This document shows, piece after piece, positions 9,954 to 17,982 of a stretch of DNA of 64,000 bases (the stretch's first letter is position 1; each line of letters opens with the position of its first letter). The position numbers and the translations under genes are program-made. Below the pieces are notes generated by a model, which worked only from the letters and a program-made list of their open reading frames with translations, was not told the DNA's origin and did no database searches. The DNA comes from Amorphus coralli DSM 19760 (GTDB taxonomy: Bacteria > Pseudomonadota > Alphaproteobacteria > Rhizobiales > Amorphaceae), in assembly GCF_000374525.1 (NCBI RefSeq), contig NZ_KB894577.1:1-64000 (forward strand). The letters are read 5' to 3'.

Positions 9954-11060
9954 TCACAGCCGCCTGCCGCTCTCCGCGTCGAACAGCTTGGCCTTCGCCA
10001 TGTTCACCTCGAAGGCGAATGGCTGCCCCACCTGCGCCCTGTCCTCCGGACGCACGCGCGCAATGAGTTCCTCGCCGCCCAGAGAGGTGATCAGCATCGT
10101 ATCGGGTCCGGTGGGTTCGATGACCTCGATCCGGCGTTCGAAGGCGAAGAGATCGGCCACGCGCTGCTGGCCATCACGGCCGGTGATCGTTTCCGGACGC
10201 AGGCCGAGCTTCACCGACCGCCCTGCCGCCCCGGCGACAGACCTGGCCAGCGGATCCGGCAACGGGAAGCGGACAGGGCCGGCCTCATCGGACACCTCCA
10301 CCGCCAGGCCGCCCTCATCGACGATTCGACCGGAAAGGATGTTCATGGGCGGCGAGCCCATGAAGGACGCCACGAAGAGGTCGGCCGGGTTCTCGTAGAT
10401 CTCGTCGGGCGTCGCGAACTGGCGCACGTGACCCTGGTCCATGACCGCGATCCGGGAGGCAAGCGTCATCGCCTCGATCTGGTCGTGGGTCACGTAGATC
10501 ACCGACTTCTGGATGCGCTGGTGCAGCTTCTTGATCTCCGTGCGCATCTCGATGCGAAGCTTGGCGTCGAGGTTGGAGAGCGGCTCGTCGAACAGGAAGA
10601 GGTCGGGGTCCCGCACGAGGGCACGGGCCATGGCCACGCGCTGGCGCTGGCCGCCGGAGAGTTGCGCGGGCTTGCGGTCAAGGAGCGGCTCGATATGCAG
10701 CAGCGCCGCAACGTCCGCGACGCTCTTGTCCTGTTTGGCCTTGTCGACGCCGCGCATTTCCATGCCGAAGGTGATGTTCCGGCGCACAGACTTGGTCGGG
10801 TAGAGCGAGTAGGACTGGAACACCATGGCGATGTCGCGGTCCTTGGGCGGCACGTGGGTGACCACCCGGTCGCCGATCCGCACCTCGCCCTCTGTGAGCG
10901 TCTCCAGCCCGGCCACGATGTTGAGGAGCGTCGACTTTCCGCACCCCGAAGGGCCAACGAGCACGACGAACTCGCCCGGTTCGAAGGCGAGGTCGATCCC
11001 CTTCAGCACCTCCGTGGTGCCGAACCGCTTCCAGACATTTTCCAGCGTGACGCCCGACAT
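9954..11060 (-). CDS. Sugar ABC transporter ATP-binding protein (MalK/UgpC type)
   Basis: This 368-residue ATPase belongs to a carbohydrate importer. Walker A is GPSGCGKST (about residues 37-45), the Q-loop is VFQSYSLYP, the signature is LSGGQRQRVAMARAL, Walker B is LFLFDEPLSNLD and the switch His is in VTHDQ. After about residue 235 comes the MalK-type regulatory OB-fold domain (TOBE), with LGLRPE. Start ATG 11060 follows the stop of the upstream permease by two bases, so the operon is tightly coupled. The gene is last in a four-gene importer operon (binding protein, two permeases, ATPase) on the minus strand. Such ATPases are often shared among several sugar systems. Confidence 0.92.
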   Translation of the reverse strand: MSGVTLENVWKRFGTTEVLKGIDLAFEPGEFVVLVGPSGCGKSTLLNIVAGLETLTEGEVRIGDRVVTHVPPKDRDIAMVFQSYSLYPTKSVRRNITFGMEMRGVDKAKQDKSVADVAALLHIEPLLDRKPAQLSGGQRQRVAMARALVRDPDLFLFDEPLSNLDAKLRIEMRTEIKKLHQRIQKSVIYVTHDQIEAMTLASRIAVMDQGHVRQFATPDEIYENPADLFVASFMGSPPMNILSGRIVDEGGLAVEVSDEAGPVRFPLPDPLARSVAGAAGRSVKLGLRPETITGRDGQQRVADLFAFERRIEVIEPTGPDTMLITSLGGEELIARVRPEDRAQVGQPFAFEVNMAKAKLFDAESGRRL

Positions 11061-11062
11061 GG

Positions 11063-11953
11063 CTACCCTTTGACTGCGCCTGCCGCCAGACCGCGCAGGA
11101 AGTAGCGGCCAGCGACGACATAGACGAGGAGCGTCGGCAGGGCGGCGATGATCGCGGCCGCCATGTCGACATTGTACTGCTTCACCCCGGTGGACGTGTT
11201 GACGACGTTGTTGAGCGCGACGGTGACCGGGTTTGAATCGCCCACCGTAAACGCCACGCCGAACAGGAAGTCGTTCCAGATCTGGGTGAACTGCCAGATC
11301 ACCGTGATGCCGAAGGTCGGGATCGCCATCGGCACCAGGATGCGGAAGAAGATGGCGAAGAAGCCCGCGCCATCGAGTTTGGCGGCGTGCACCAACGCAT
11401 CCGGGACGCTGACGAAGAAGTTGCGGAAAAACAGGGTGGTGAAGGCCAGGCCGTAGACCACGTGCACCAGGATCAGGCCGGCCAGTGTTCCGGCGATTCC
11501 CAGGAAGCCGAGGGTCCGCGCCATTGGCAGCAGCACCACCTGGAACGGAATGAACGCACCGAACAGCATCAGCGCGAAGATGATGTTTGCCCCCCGGAAG
11601 CGCCACTTGGTCAGCGCGTAGCCGGCGATGGCGCCCAGGAAGGTGGAGATCGCGACGCCCGGTATGGCGATCAGCACGGAATTCCAGAAATAGGGCTGCA
11701 GCCCGTCGCAGCGCACGCCGACACAGGCCCCGCTCCATGCCTCCACCCAGGGCTGGAGATTGAGGCTCGAGGGCAGGCTGATGAGCGAGCCCGTGCGGAT
11801 CTCGTCCAGCGTCTTCAGCGACGTGGCGAGCATCACGAAGAAGGGCAGCAGATAGTAGAGCGCGAACAGGATAAGCAGCGCAAACAAGAGGATCCGCAGG
11901 AAGCGTGATCCCGCTCCGCTGGCGCGCACGATGCCGTCTGTCGCCCCGCTCAC
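11063..11953 (-). CDS. Sugar ABC transporter permease 2 (MalG type)
   Basis: This 296-residue inner-membrane permease has a BPD_transp_1 fold. Six hydrophobic segments are visible, and the EAA loop that docks on the ATPase is at about residues 185-205 (VHAAKLDGAGFFAIFFRILVP). The insert GACVGVRCDGLQPYFWNS between helices 1 and 2 is characteristic of glucose/mannose-type importers (GtsC-like). Start GTG at 11953 overlaps the TGA of the preceding permease gene by four bases (GTGA), which points to translational coupling. The partners are the MalF-type permease upstream and the ATPase downstream. Confidence 0.9.
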   Translation of the reverse strand: MSGATDGIVRASGAGSRFLRILLFALLILFALYYLLPFFVMLATSLKTLDEIRTGSLISLPSSLNLQPWVEAWSGACVGVRCDGLQPYFWNSVLIAIPGVAISTFLGAIAGYALTKWRFRGANIIFALMLFGAFIPFQVVLLPMARTLGFLGIAGTLAGLILVHVVYGLAFTTLFFRNFFVSVPDALVHAAKLDGAGFFAIFFRILVPMAIPTFGITVIWQFTQIWNDFLFGVAFTVGDSNPVTVALNNVVNTSTGVKQYNVDMAAAIIAALPTLLVYVVAGRYFLRGLAAGAVKG

Positions 11954-12858
11954 CGGTCCTTCTCCCGAAGCTCGGAGTAGAGATAGGGCACCATGATCGC
12001 GAGGATCGTGGCAAGCATCATCACAGCGCTTGCCGCTGCCATGCCGAGCTCGCTGCGCTGGAAGGCGTAGGCGTACATGAAGGTCGCCGGCACGTCGGTG
12101 GCGTAGCCGGGCCCACCGCCGGTGAGTGCGATGATGAGGTCGAAGCTCTTCACCGCGAGGTGGGTGAGGATGATGACGGCGGACAAGAGCACCGGCCCCA
12201 GCATCGGCAGGATGATGCCGGCGTAGGTACGGATCGGGCCTGCCCCGTCTATGGCGGCCGCCTTGAGGATGTCGTCGTCAACCGAGCGCAAGCCTGCCAG
12301 GAACAACGCCATCACGTATCCGGACGACTGCCAGATGCCGGCGATGACAACGGTGTAGATTGCCATCTCCGGGTTCACCAGCCAGTCGAAGGTGAAGTTC
12401 GGGAAGCCCATGTCGCGCACGAGCTTCTCGATGCCGAGACCCGGGTTGAGGATCCATTTCCAGGCGGTTCCGGTGACGATGAAGGACAGCGCCATCGGGT
12501 AGAGGTAGATGGTCCTGAGCACGCCTTCCGCGCGGATCCGCTGGTCGAGGAAGATCGCCAGCAGCAGCCCGATGAGCAGGCAGCCGAAGATGAACAGACC
12601 GCCGAAGACGAACAGGTTCTCCAGCGCCACGTGCCAGCGCGGCGTGGCCCACAGCCGCTCGTACTGGGCCAGGCCGATGAACTCGTAGACCGGCAGCATC
12701 CGCGACTTGGTGAAGGAGATGTAGACCGTCCAGGCGATGAAGCCATAGACGAAGAACAGGCTCAGCGCGAAGATCGGCGAGACCACCAGTTGCGGCAGCC
12801 AGCGCTCCAGCCGCCACCCCGCGGCGCGCGGTTTCACACTGCCCTCGACCGAACTCAT
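11950..12858 (-). CDS. Sugar ABC transporter permease 1 (MalF type)
   Basis: This 302-residue permease has six membrane helices and the EAA motif around LKAAAIDGAGPIRTYAGIILP (about residues 204-224). It has no long periplasmic domain, so it resembles the short MalF homologues of binding-protein-dependent glucose or mannose importers (GtsB-like). The start is ATG 12858. Its stop overlaps the start of the next permease gene. The gap to the binding-protein gene upstream is 64 bases, a common place for an mRNA hairpin that keeps binding protein in excess, although I see no strong hairpin there. Confidence 0.9.
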   Translation of the reverse strand: MSSVEGSVKPRAAGWRLERWLPQLVVSPIFALSLFFVYGFIAWTVYISFTKSRMLPVYEFIGLAQYERLWATPRWHVALENLFVFGGLFIFGCLLIGLLLAIFLDQRIRAEGVLRTIYLYPMALSFIVTGTAWKWILNPGLGIEKLVRDMGFPNFTFDWLVNPEMAIYTVVIAGIWQSSGYVMALFLAGLRSVDDDILKAAAIDGAGPIRTYAGIILPMLGPVLLSAVIILTHLAVKSFDLIIALTGGGPGYATDVPATFMYAYAFQRSELGMAAASAVMMLATILAIMVPYLYSELREKDR

Positions 12859-12922
12859 GAACCCTCCACCCGGTGCCAGAGCCGATGGGAGCCGCGCGGA
12901 CGCGGCTCCCGGACGGCGTCTA

Positions 12923-14179
12923 TCAGAGCTGCGCCCGCTCGATGGCGGAGGACAGCGTCTCCACTGCGTCCTGCGAGCTCATGTCGGAATTGAAGAAGTT
13001 CGTGACGACGTCCATGAACTCGCCGCGCACCGTCCGCGGCACGGCCATCTCATGGGCCATCGATGGCAGCAGCGCATCGGCCTCGATCGCCGCTTCAAGG
13101 TCGGCCCGGGAGCGCTGGGCGCACTCGTCGAAAGCGTCGAGCGCCACGTCGGTGCGGGCCGGGATCGAGCCCTTGGCGAGGTTGAAGCTCTCCTGGAAGT
13201 CCGGCGACATGATCAGGCTGGCGAGAACCTTCTGGCCTTCCTGCTGATCGCCGTCGCGGACATTGAAGAAGGCGATGGAGTCGGAGTTGAGCAGGAAGCC
13301 GTTGCCCGGCGCCGCTGCGCACAGGAAGTCCTTGCCCGGCACCTTGCCCGCGGCCAGGAACTCGCCCTTCGCCCAGTCGCCCATGATCTGGAAGCCCGCC
13401 TCGCCGTTCATCACCATGGCGGTGGCCAGGTTCCAGTCGCGGCCCGAGAAGTTCGGGTCGACGTAGCCGCGCAGCTTCCGCAGCTGGTCGAAGACGTCCA
13501 CCATGGTCTGGCTCTCAAGCGCCTCCTCGTTGAGGTCGACGAGCGCCGAGCGGTAGAAGTCCGGCCCGCCGATGCCCAGGACCAGAACCTCGAAGAGCGT
13601 TGCGTCCTGCCAGGGCTGGCCGCCGTGGGCCAGCGGCGTGATGCCTTCCGCCTGAAGCTTGTCGGCAACCGCGTTGAACTCCTCCCAGGTGGTGGGCATT
13701 TCTGCGTCCACCCTGGCAAGCACTTCCGGGTTGGCCCAGAGCCAGTCGACCCGGTGAATGTTCACCGGTGCCGCCACGTACTCGCCCTCGAATTTCATGA
13801 TGCCAGCCAGCACCTCCGGCAGATGCTCGTCCCAGCTGTTTTCGCCGGCAACATCCTCGACGCTCGCAAGCGCTCCCTGGTCCGCCCATTCCTGGATGCC
13901 GGGACCCTTGAGCTGCACGGCTGCGGGCGGATTGCCCGAGACCACGCGGGCGCGCAGCGCCGTCATCGCCGCGTCGCCGCCGCCGCCGGCGATCGGGGAA
14001 TCGATCCACGTGCCGCCCTCGGCCTCGTAGGACTGTTTCAGCTCGCCGACAGCCGCAGCCTCGCCGCCGGAGGTCCACCAGTGCAGGACCTCGACCTCGC
14101 CCTGCGCCTGCACGGCCTGGGATGACAGAAAGAGACCGGCTGCGCAGGCGGCAGCCATGAACCAGCGTTCGGACCGCAT
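12923..14179 (-). CDS. Sugar-binding periplasmic protein of ABC importer (glucose/mannose type)
   Basis: This 418-residue protein has a classical signal peptide (MRSERWFMAAACAAG..., cleavage after VQAQ about residue 24), so it acts in the periplasm. The mature protein begins EVEVLHWWTSGGEAAAV, the family-1 solute-binding signature of the GtsA/glucose-binding clade. Motifs MPTTWEEF and FQIMGDWAKGEF also fit that clade. Start ATG 14179 has a strong AAGGAG eight bases upstream. It is the first gene of the four-gene importer operon running leftwards. Glucose or mannose is the best guess, from similarity to Pseudomonas GtsA; specificity is not proved. The upstream divergent region carries a dyad at 14461-14490. 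Confidence 0.9.
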   Translation of the reverse strand: MRSERWFMAAACAAGLFLSSQAVQAQGEVEVLHWWTSGGEAAAVGELKQSYEAEGGTWIDSPIAGGGGDAAMTALRARVVSGNPPAAVQLKGPGIQEWADQGALASVEDVAGENSWDEHLPEVLAGIMKFEGEYVAAPVNIHRVDWLWANPEVLARVDAEMPTTWEEFNAVADKLQAEGITPLAHGGQPWQDATLFEVLVLGIGGPDFYRSALVDLNEEALESQTMVDVFDQLRKLRGYVDPNFSGRDWNLATAMVMNGEAGFQIMGDWAKGEFLAAGKVPGKDFLCAAAPGNGFLLNSDSIAFFNVRDGDQQEGQKVLASLIMSPDFQESFNLAKGSIPARTDVALDAFDECAQRSRADLEAAIEADALLPSMAHEMAVPRTVRGEFMDVVTNFFNSDMSSQDAVETLSSAIERAQL

Positions 14180-14643
14180 GTCATTCTCCTTGGAAGCCGG
14201 TGCACTCGGAGGGAGGCCCGGCGTTTCTGGTGCGTCCGAAGCGACATCGATCCGGTCGAGTTGTGAACGGCGGTCCGGGTCTTTCCACAGCGCAGCCGCG
14301 CCATTGACCCGGAACGGCCGCCCCACCGGTTGCAGCAGCTTCGGCGTTTCGTCCCTGAAGGGAGAGTGGCGGCAAGGGTAGAGCCCCGTCAAGGCCCCGG
14401 TCGCAGCCCTTTCAGCCGGTGGGGACCGGGCCGATTCCGCCCATTTCGAGGCACCGGGCACCGGCCTGTGACAGACCGTTACAGGACCGGCACAACTTCC
14501 GACGCGTTGCCACGCCGGTGCGACACGAGCGCGACATTGGCTCCCCATCTCCCTTCTCGTCGGAGGGCGCAGCGACGCTCAGCCGACCCCGTTCAGCCGG
14601 CAGTGCCGGCGCGGTCCGAGAGGGCCGGGAGATGGAGGCCACG
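14180..14643. other. Divergent intergenic region, sugar importer / SH3 protein
   Basis: These 464 bases carry no convincing gene. They must contain the leftward promoter of the sugar importer and the rightward promoter of the SH3-domain gene. The AAGGAG of the binding-protein gene is at its left edge and the GGAGG of the SH3 gene at its right edge. The only clear structure is the imperfect inverted repeat at 14461-14490. Open frames running through it look like composition artefacts. Confidence 0.6.
14461..14490. promoter_or_regulatory. Operator-like inverted repeat between divergent genes
   Basis: The left arm CCGGCCTGTGAC (14461-14472) and right arm GTTACAGGACCGG (14478-14490) are reverse complements, apart from one inserted base and one mismatch, around a 5-base centre. 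The core CTGTGAC-N5-GTTACAG looks like a dimeric repressor site. It lies about 280 bases upstream of the sugar-binding protein start and about 155 upstream of the SH3 gene. The regulator is unknown; the CRP spacing does not fit. Confidence 0.4.
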
Positions 14644-15183
14644 ATGAAATGCAGTCACCTGTTTGCCGCAGCGGCGATCGCCGCCATGCCGCTGGCACCG
14701 GTCGACGTGCTCGCAGCCGCCACGTCGGTGGCCACGGCAAACGTCAACATGCGGGCGGGGCCGAGCACCACCTACCCGGTGGTCCGGATCGTCCCGGCCG
14801 GATCAACCGTGGCGACCTATGGCTGCGTCGCCGACTACTCCTGGTGCGACGTCAACTTCGGCGGAGCCCGGGGTTGGGTGTCGTCCAGCTACCTCACCAC
14901 GGTGGTCCAGGGCACGGCGGTGGTGGTCAGCCCGACGGTGGGCTTCCCGGTCGTCACCTACACGCCGGCCGCCTACTGGGACCGCCACTATGTCGGCTAC
15001 CCCTGGTACGCCCGCGGACCGGCCTACTACGGCCCCTACCGCGCACCGGCCAGGGTCTATGCCGCACCACCCCGCTACCGGGCCCCGTACCGCGGCGCCT
15101 GCCGCGACGGGTGCAGCGGCTCCGCAACCGTCACCGGACCGAATGGCGGCAGCCGTTCCCGGTCCTGGTCCGTCAACCGCTGA
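14644..15183 (+). CDS. Secreted SH3b-domain protein
   Basis: This 179-residue exported protein has a signal peptide (about 22 residues, ending near VLAAA). A bacterial SH3 (SH3_3) domain covers about residues 25-82, with the typical NVNMRAGPSTTYPVV and GWVSSSYL motifs. The second half is low-complexity, rich in Tyr, Pro, Arg and Gly, ending in a Ser/Arg/Gly tail. Such domains bind peptidoglycan stem peptides or act in the cell envelope; no catalytic domain is present. Start ATG 14644 is preferred over ATG 14632 because GGAGG lies five bases before it. The next small secreted protein follows 41 bases later. Confidence 0.8.
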   Translation: MKCSHLFAAAAIAAMPLAPVDVLAAATSVATANVNMRAGPSTTYPVVRIVPAGSTVATYGCVADYSWCDVNFGGARGWVSSSYLTTVVQGTAVVVSPTVGFPVVTYTPAAYWDRHYVGYPWYARGPAYYGPYRAPARVYAAPPRYRAPYRGACRDGCSGSATVTGPNGGSRSRSWSVNR

Positions 15184-15224
15184 CGGCGGCCGTTCGCCCC
15201 GTCCGCTCCTGGAGAACTCGAACC

Positions 15225-15491
15225 ATGCATCGTCCCATTGCCGTCGTCGCATCCGCCGCGGCCGTCGTCGGCGCTCTGGCAACTGCCACGGCAGCCATGG
15301 CCCAGGCACAGAGCCCGCAGATCAGCCGCGCCGAGATGCGCACCATCGCCCAGGCCTGCAAGGCCGACGTCCAGACGCTCTGCGCCGGGGTCGAACGCGG
15401 CGACGGCCGCATCGGCCAGTGCCTGAAGGATAACGCCGCGCAGGTCTCAACACCCTGCAAGCAGGCGCTCACCGAAGTCCTTGCGAAATAG
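15225..15491 (+). CDS. Small secreted cysteine-rich repeat (GLG1-type) protein
   Basis: This 88-residue exported protein has a signal peptide ending near AMAQA (about residue 28). The mature part holds one cysteine-rich GLG1/FGFR-type repeat: C-KADVQTLC, a stretch with RIGQCLKDN, then TPCKQAL, giving four cysteines spaced as in that family. These small periplasmic proteins are widespread in alphaproteobacteria, with no established function. Start ATG 15225 follows GGAGAACTCGAACC, which contains a usable GGAG. Two hairpins follow the gene. Confidence 0.8.
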   Translation: MHRPIAVVASAAAVVGALATATAAMAQAQSPQISRAEMRTIAQACKADVQTLCAGVERGDGRIGQCLKDNAAQVSTPCKQALTEVLAK

Positions 15492-15515
15492 GGCGCGCGG
15501 CGCGGAGGACCGCCA

Positions 15516-15540
15516 CGGCCGATCCGTTTCGGATCGGCCG
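15516..15540 (+). terminator. Perfect 11-bp hairpin after the cysteine-rich gene
   Basis: CGGCCGATCCG (15516-15526), loop TTT, then CGGATCGGCCG (15530-15540). It starts 25 bases after the stop codon. No T-tract follows, so it may protect the mRNA 3' end or act as a weak terminator. Confidence 0.45.
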
Positions 15541-15673
15541 GCCGGCCTCGCCAGGAGCACCCCGCCCCGGTTCTCCGGCGAAAGTCGGCAGGCGGTCACC
15601 CGCCCAACTCCGCGCCGTCGCCCGCCTCGCAATCGACCAAAAAGAACTCTGTCTCTTCTCCATCCATCACTTG

Positions 15674-15704
15674 TCCCGGTCCGCCTGTGCGGGCCGGGAT
15701 TTTT
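15674..15704 (+). terminator. Rho-independent terminator
   Basis: CCCGGTCCGC, loop CTGT, then GCGGGCCGGG (one G·T pair) followed by ATTTTT. It lies between the rightward small-protein genes and the leftward histidine kinase gene. Confidence 0.7.
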
Positions 15705-15735
15705 CGTGCCCACGGCGTCGCGCCAGGTCCGCCGG

Positions 15736-17082
15736 TCAGGCCACGTGGAAGCGGGGCAGACTGACGATGAAACGTGCGCCGCCGGTAGGGGCATCGCCGA
15801 TGGTGAGAGTACCGCCATGGGCTTCCACCAGGCTGCGCACCACGGCAAGGCCGAGGCCCGCGCCGCCCGTCAGGCGGCTGCGCGAGGCTTCCATCCGCAC
15901 GAACGGCTCCAGCAGGGCCGCGCGCTGGTCTTGCGGCACGCCCTCGCCCTCGTCGTCGACCACCAGCATCACGACATCCGCGTCGGCGTCCACCGAGAGG
16001 TGTGCCGCGTGGCCGTAGCGCAAGGCGTTGTCGACGAGGTTCGCGATGATCCGCCGGAGCGCCAGCCGGTCGCCCAGCACGCTGACGAGGCGGGCATCTT
16101 CGGCGATCCGACCATCGATCGCGGCACCGGCGGCCTTGCGGTCCTCCACCTCCTCCTCGACCAGCAGCGCAGGCTCAAGCAGCTCTTCGGAGAGCTCACC
16201 CGCCCCGGCCTTGCTGGAGATCAGCGCGTCATCGAGCAGCCGGATCATGTCGGCGATGTCGGCAATCGCGCGTTCGCGGCCCGGCCCATCGGGCAGTTCC
16301 TCCACACGCAGCCGCAGCCGCGTCGCGAAAGTGCGCACGTCGTGGGAAATTCCGCCGAGCATCGCCATGCGGGCCTTCAGGAGACCGGCGAGGCGGGTCT
16401 GCAGGCGATCGAAGGCCTCGATCAGCGAGCGGATCTCCGGCGCCGTGGACCCGACGCTCGGTAGCTCGACCGGGTCACCGGACAGGTCGATCCGGTCCGC
16501 CGCTGCCGCCAGCCGCCGCAGTGGCCGCGTTTCGCGGTGCATGATGACGAGCGCGATCAGGGCGATCACCGTGCCAATGAGACCGGCCCCGAAACCCACC
16601 GGCAAGCCCAGCCGGGACACCAGCAGCGGGGTGCGCATGTCGACCACCAGGATCTCGCCCCCGTCGAGCGCGATCCGGAACTCGACTGCGTTGACGGCCT
16701 TGCCGAACACGTAGGGAAAGGTGTCCTGCACCCCGCCGTGGGGCAGCACCTGCAGGGAATAGCGATGGCCTTCCAGGACGGACCTGTAGCGCTCGGCGAG
16801 GGCCGCCACCCGCGGCGTCTCCGACGCGAACGGCGCCTCCTCCGCCGGCAGGATCCGGATCTGAAGTCCGGGCGTGTCGATCGCCCGGACGATCAGCGCG
16901 CGCTCGCGCGGCGAGGCCATCTCGGCGAGTTCGAGAATCGCGGCCAGCGTCTCGGGCGGAATCAGCGCCTCGGACTGCGCGTCCCGATCGCGGATATAGT
17001 AGGCGGCCAGAGCCAGCAGCCAGACAACCAGAAGGGTGATCAGAACGGTGACCGTGATGCGCGCGGAGAGGGAGACGCGCAC
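15736..17082 (-). CDS. EnvZ/TctE-like sensor histidine kinase
   Basis: This 448-residue inner-membrane kinase has a first membrane helix at about residues 9-28 and a periplasmic sensor region of about 140 residues with no recognised fold. A second helix is at about 168-190, followed by HAMP, the dimerisation domain with His247 in ISHDVRTFATRLRLR, and the ATPase domain (N box NLVDNALRYG, G1 DDEGEGVP, G2 GGAGLGLAVVRSL). The H-box normally reads HDLRTPLTR; here the Pro is replaced (HDVRTFATR), a noticeable deviation. Start GTG 17082 is just past the stop of the response regulator gene (17085), so the pair is coupled; a longer upstream frame overlaps that gene and is unlikely. The signal is unknown. 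Confidence 0.88.
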   Translation of the reverse strand: MRVSLSARITVTVLITLLVVWLLALAAYYIRDRDAQSEALIPPETLAAILELAEMASPRERALIVRAIDTPGLQIRILPAEEAPFASETPRVAALAERYRSVLEGHRYSLQVLPHGGVQDTFPYVFGKAVNAVEFRIALDGGEILVVDMRTPLLVSRLGLPVGFGAGLIGTVIALIALVIMHRETRPLRRLAAAADRIDLSGDPVELPSVGSTAPEIRSLIEAFDRLQTRLAGLLKARMAMLGGISHDVRTFATRLRLRVEELPDGPGRERAIADIADMIRLLDDALISSKAGAGELSEELLEPALLVEEEVEDRKAAGAAIDGRIAEDARLVSVLGDRLALRRIIANLVDNALRYGHAAHLSVDADADVVMLVVDDEGEGVPQDQRAALLEPFVRMEASRSRLTGGAGLGLAVVRSLVEAHGGTLTIGDAPTGGARFIVSLPRFHVA

Positions 17083-17084
17083 GC

Positions 17085-17801
17085 TCAGGACACCGACTTC
17101 ACCGGGGCGACGAACAGGTAGCCGCCGTTCCTGACCGTCGTGATCAGTTCGGCCCCCGGGCTCACCCCGTCGAGCTTCTTGCGCAGCCGCGAGACCAGCA
17201 TGTCCACCGTACGGTCGAACGGGTCGGCCGAACGACCATGCGTCCACTCCAGGATCTGGTCGCGGGTGAGAACCCGCCGTGGACGCTGCACGAAGCACGC
17301 GAGCAGGTCGAACTCGGCCGTGGTGAGCGCCACGTCACGGCCGTCCTCACGGTTCAGCTGACGGGCGTCCAGATCCACCACGAAGGCATCGAAGGAAAAC
17401 CGCCGTGACGGCGGACTCACGGCTCCCCCCTGCCCCCGGCGCAAGATGGCGCGTACCCGGGCCAGGAGTTCGCGCGGGCCGAACGGCTTCACCAGATAGT
17501 CGTCCGCGCCCATCTCCAGGCCCAGCACCCGATCGATCTCGTCGCTCTTGGCCGTCAGCATGAGGATGGGCATGGAATCGCGGGCCCGGATCCGACGGCA
17601 GATGGAAAGCCCGTCCTCGCCCGGCAGCATCAGGTCCAGGATCATCAGGTCCGGCCGGCAGCGCGCAAGCACGGCGTCCATTCCGCCGGCATCCTCCGCC
17701 TCCTCGACCGTGTAGCCCTCGCGGCGCATCATCTCCACCACGAGACTGCGGATCTCGGGATCGTCCTCGACGACAAGAAGGGTGGTGCCGGGCGCGCTCA
17801 T
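17085..17801 (-). CDS. OmpR-family response regulator
   Basis: This 238-residue two-component regulator has an N-terminal receiver domain with the acidic pair in VVEDDPE, phosphoacceptor Asp56 in LMILDLMLPGEDG, Thr in LMLTAK and Lys in YLVKPFGPRELL. The C-terminal winged-helix DNA-binding domain (about 135-235) includes LTTAEFDLLACFV, DRTVDMLVSRLRKKLD and the final VRNGGYLFV. The start is ATG 17801. It is the first gene of the pair with the histidine kinase downstream. The P450 gene runs divergently 181 bases away and could be a target, but that is only positional. Confidence 0.92.
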   Translation of the reverse strand: MSAPGTTLLVVEDDPEIRSLVVEMMRREGYTVEEAEDAGGMDAVLARCRPDLMILDLMLPGEDGLSICRRIRARDSMPILMLTAKSDEIDRVLGLEMGADDYLVKPFGPRELLARVRAILRRGQGGAVSPPSRRFSFDAFVVDLDARQLNREDGRDVALTTAEFDLLACFVQRPRRVLTRDQILEWTHGRSADPFDRTVDMLVSRLRKKLDGVSPGAELITTVRNGGYLFVAPVKSVS

Positions 17802-17982
17802 GACCGCAGTTTTCCGGGATTCACGACAGGCGCGCAAGCCATGCCGCCCGCCGTTGCCGCCGCGTTACCAATTGTGACCAAGCGATACCGACCGGATACG
17901 CGCGCCTCACATTCGCTTCCCAGATCTCGGGATGTGGACCGCCGAGCGCGGCCCCTCACCGCGCCAAGGACGCAAGCGCACT

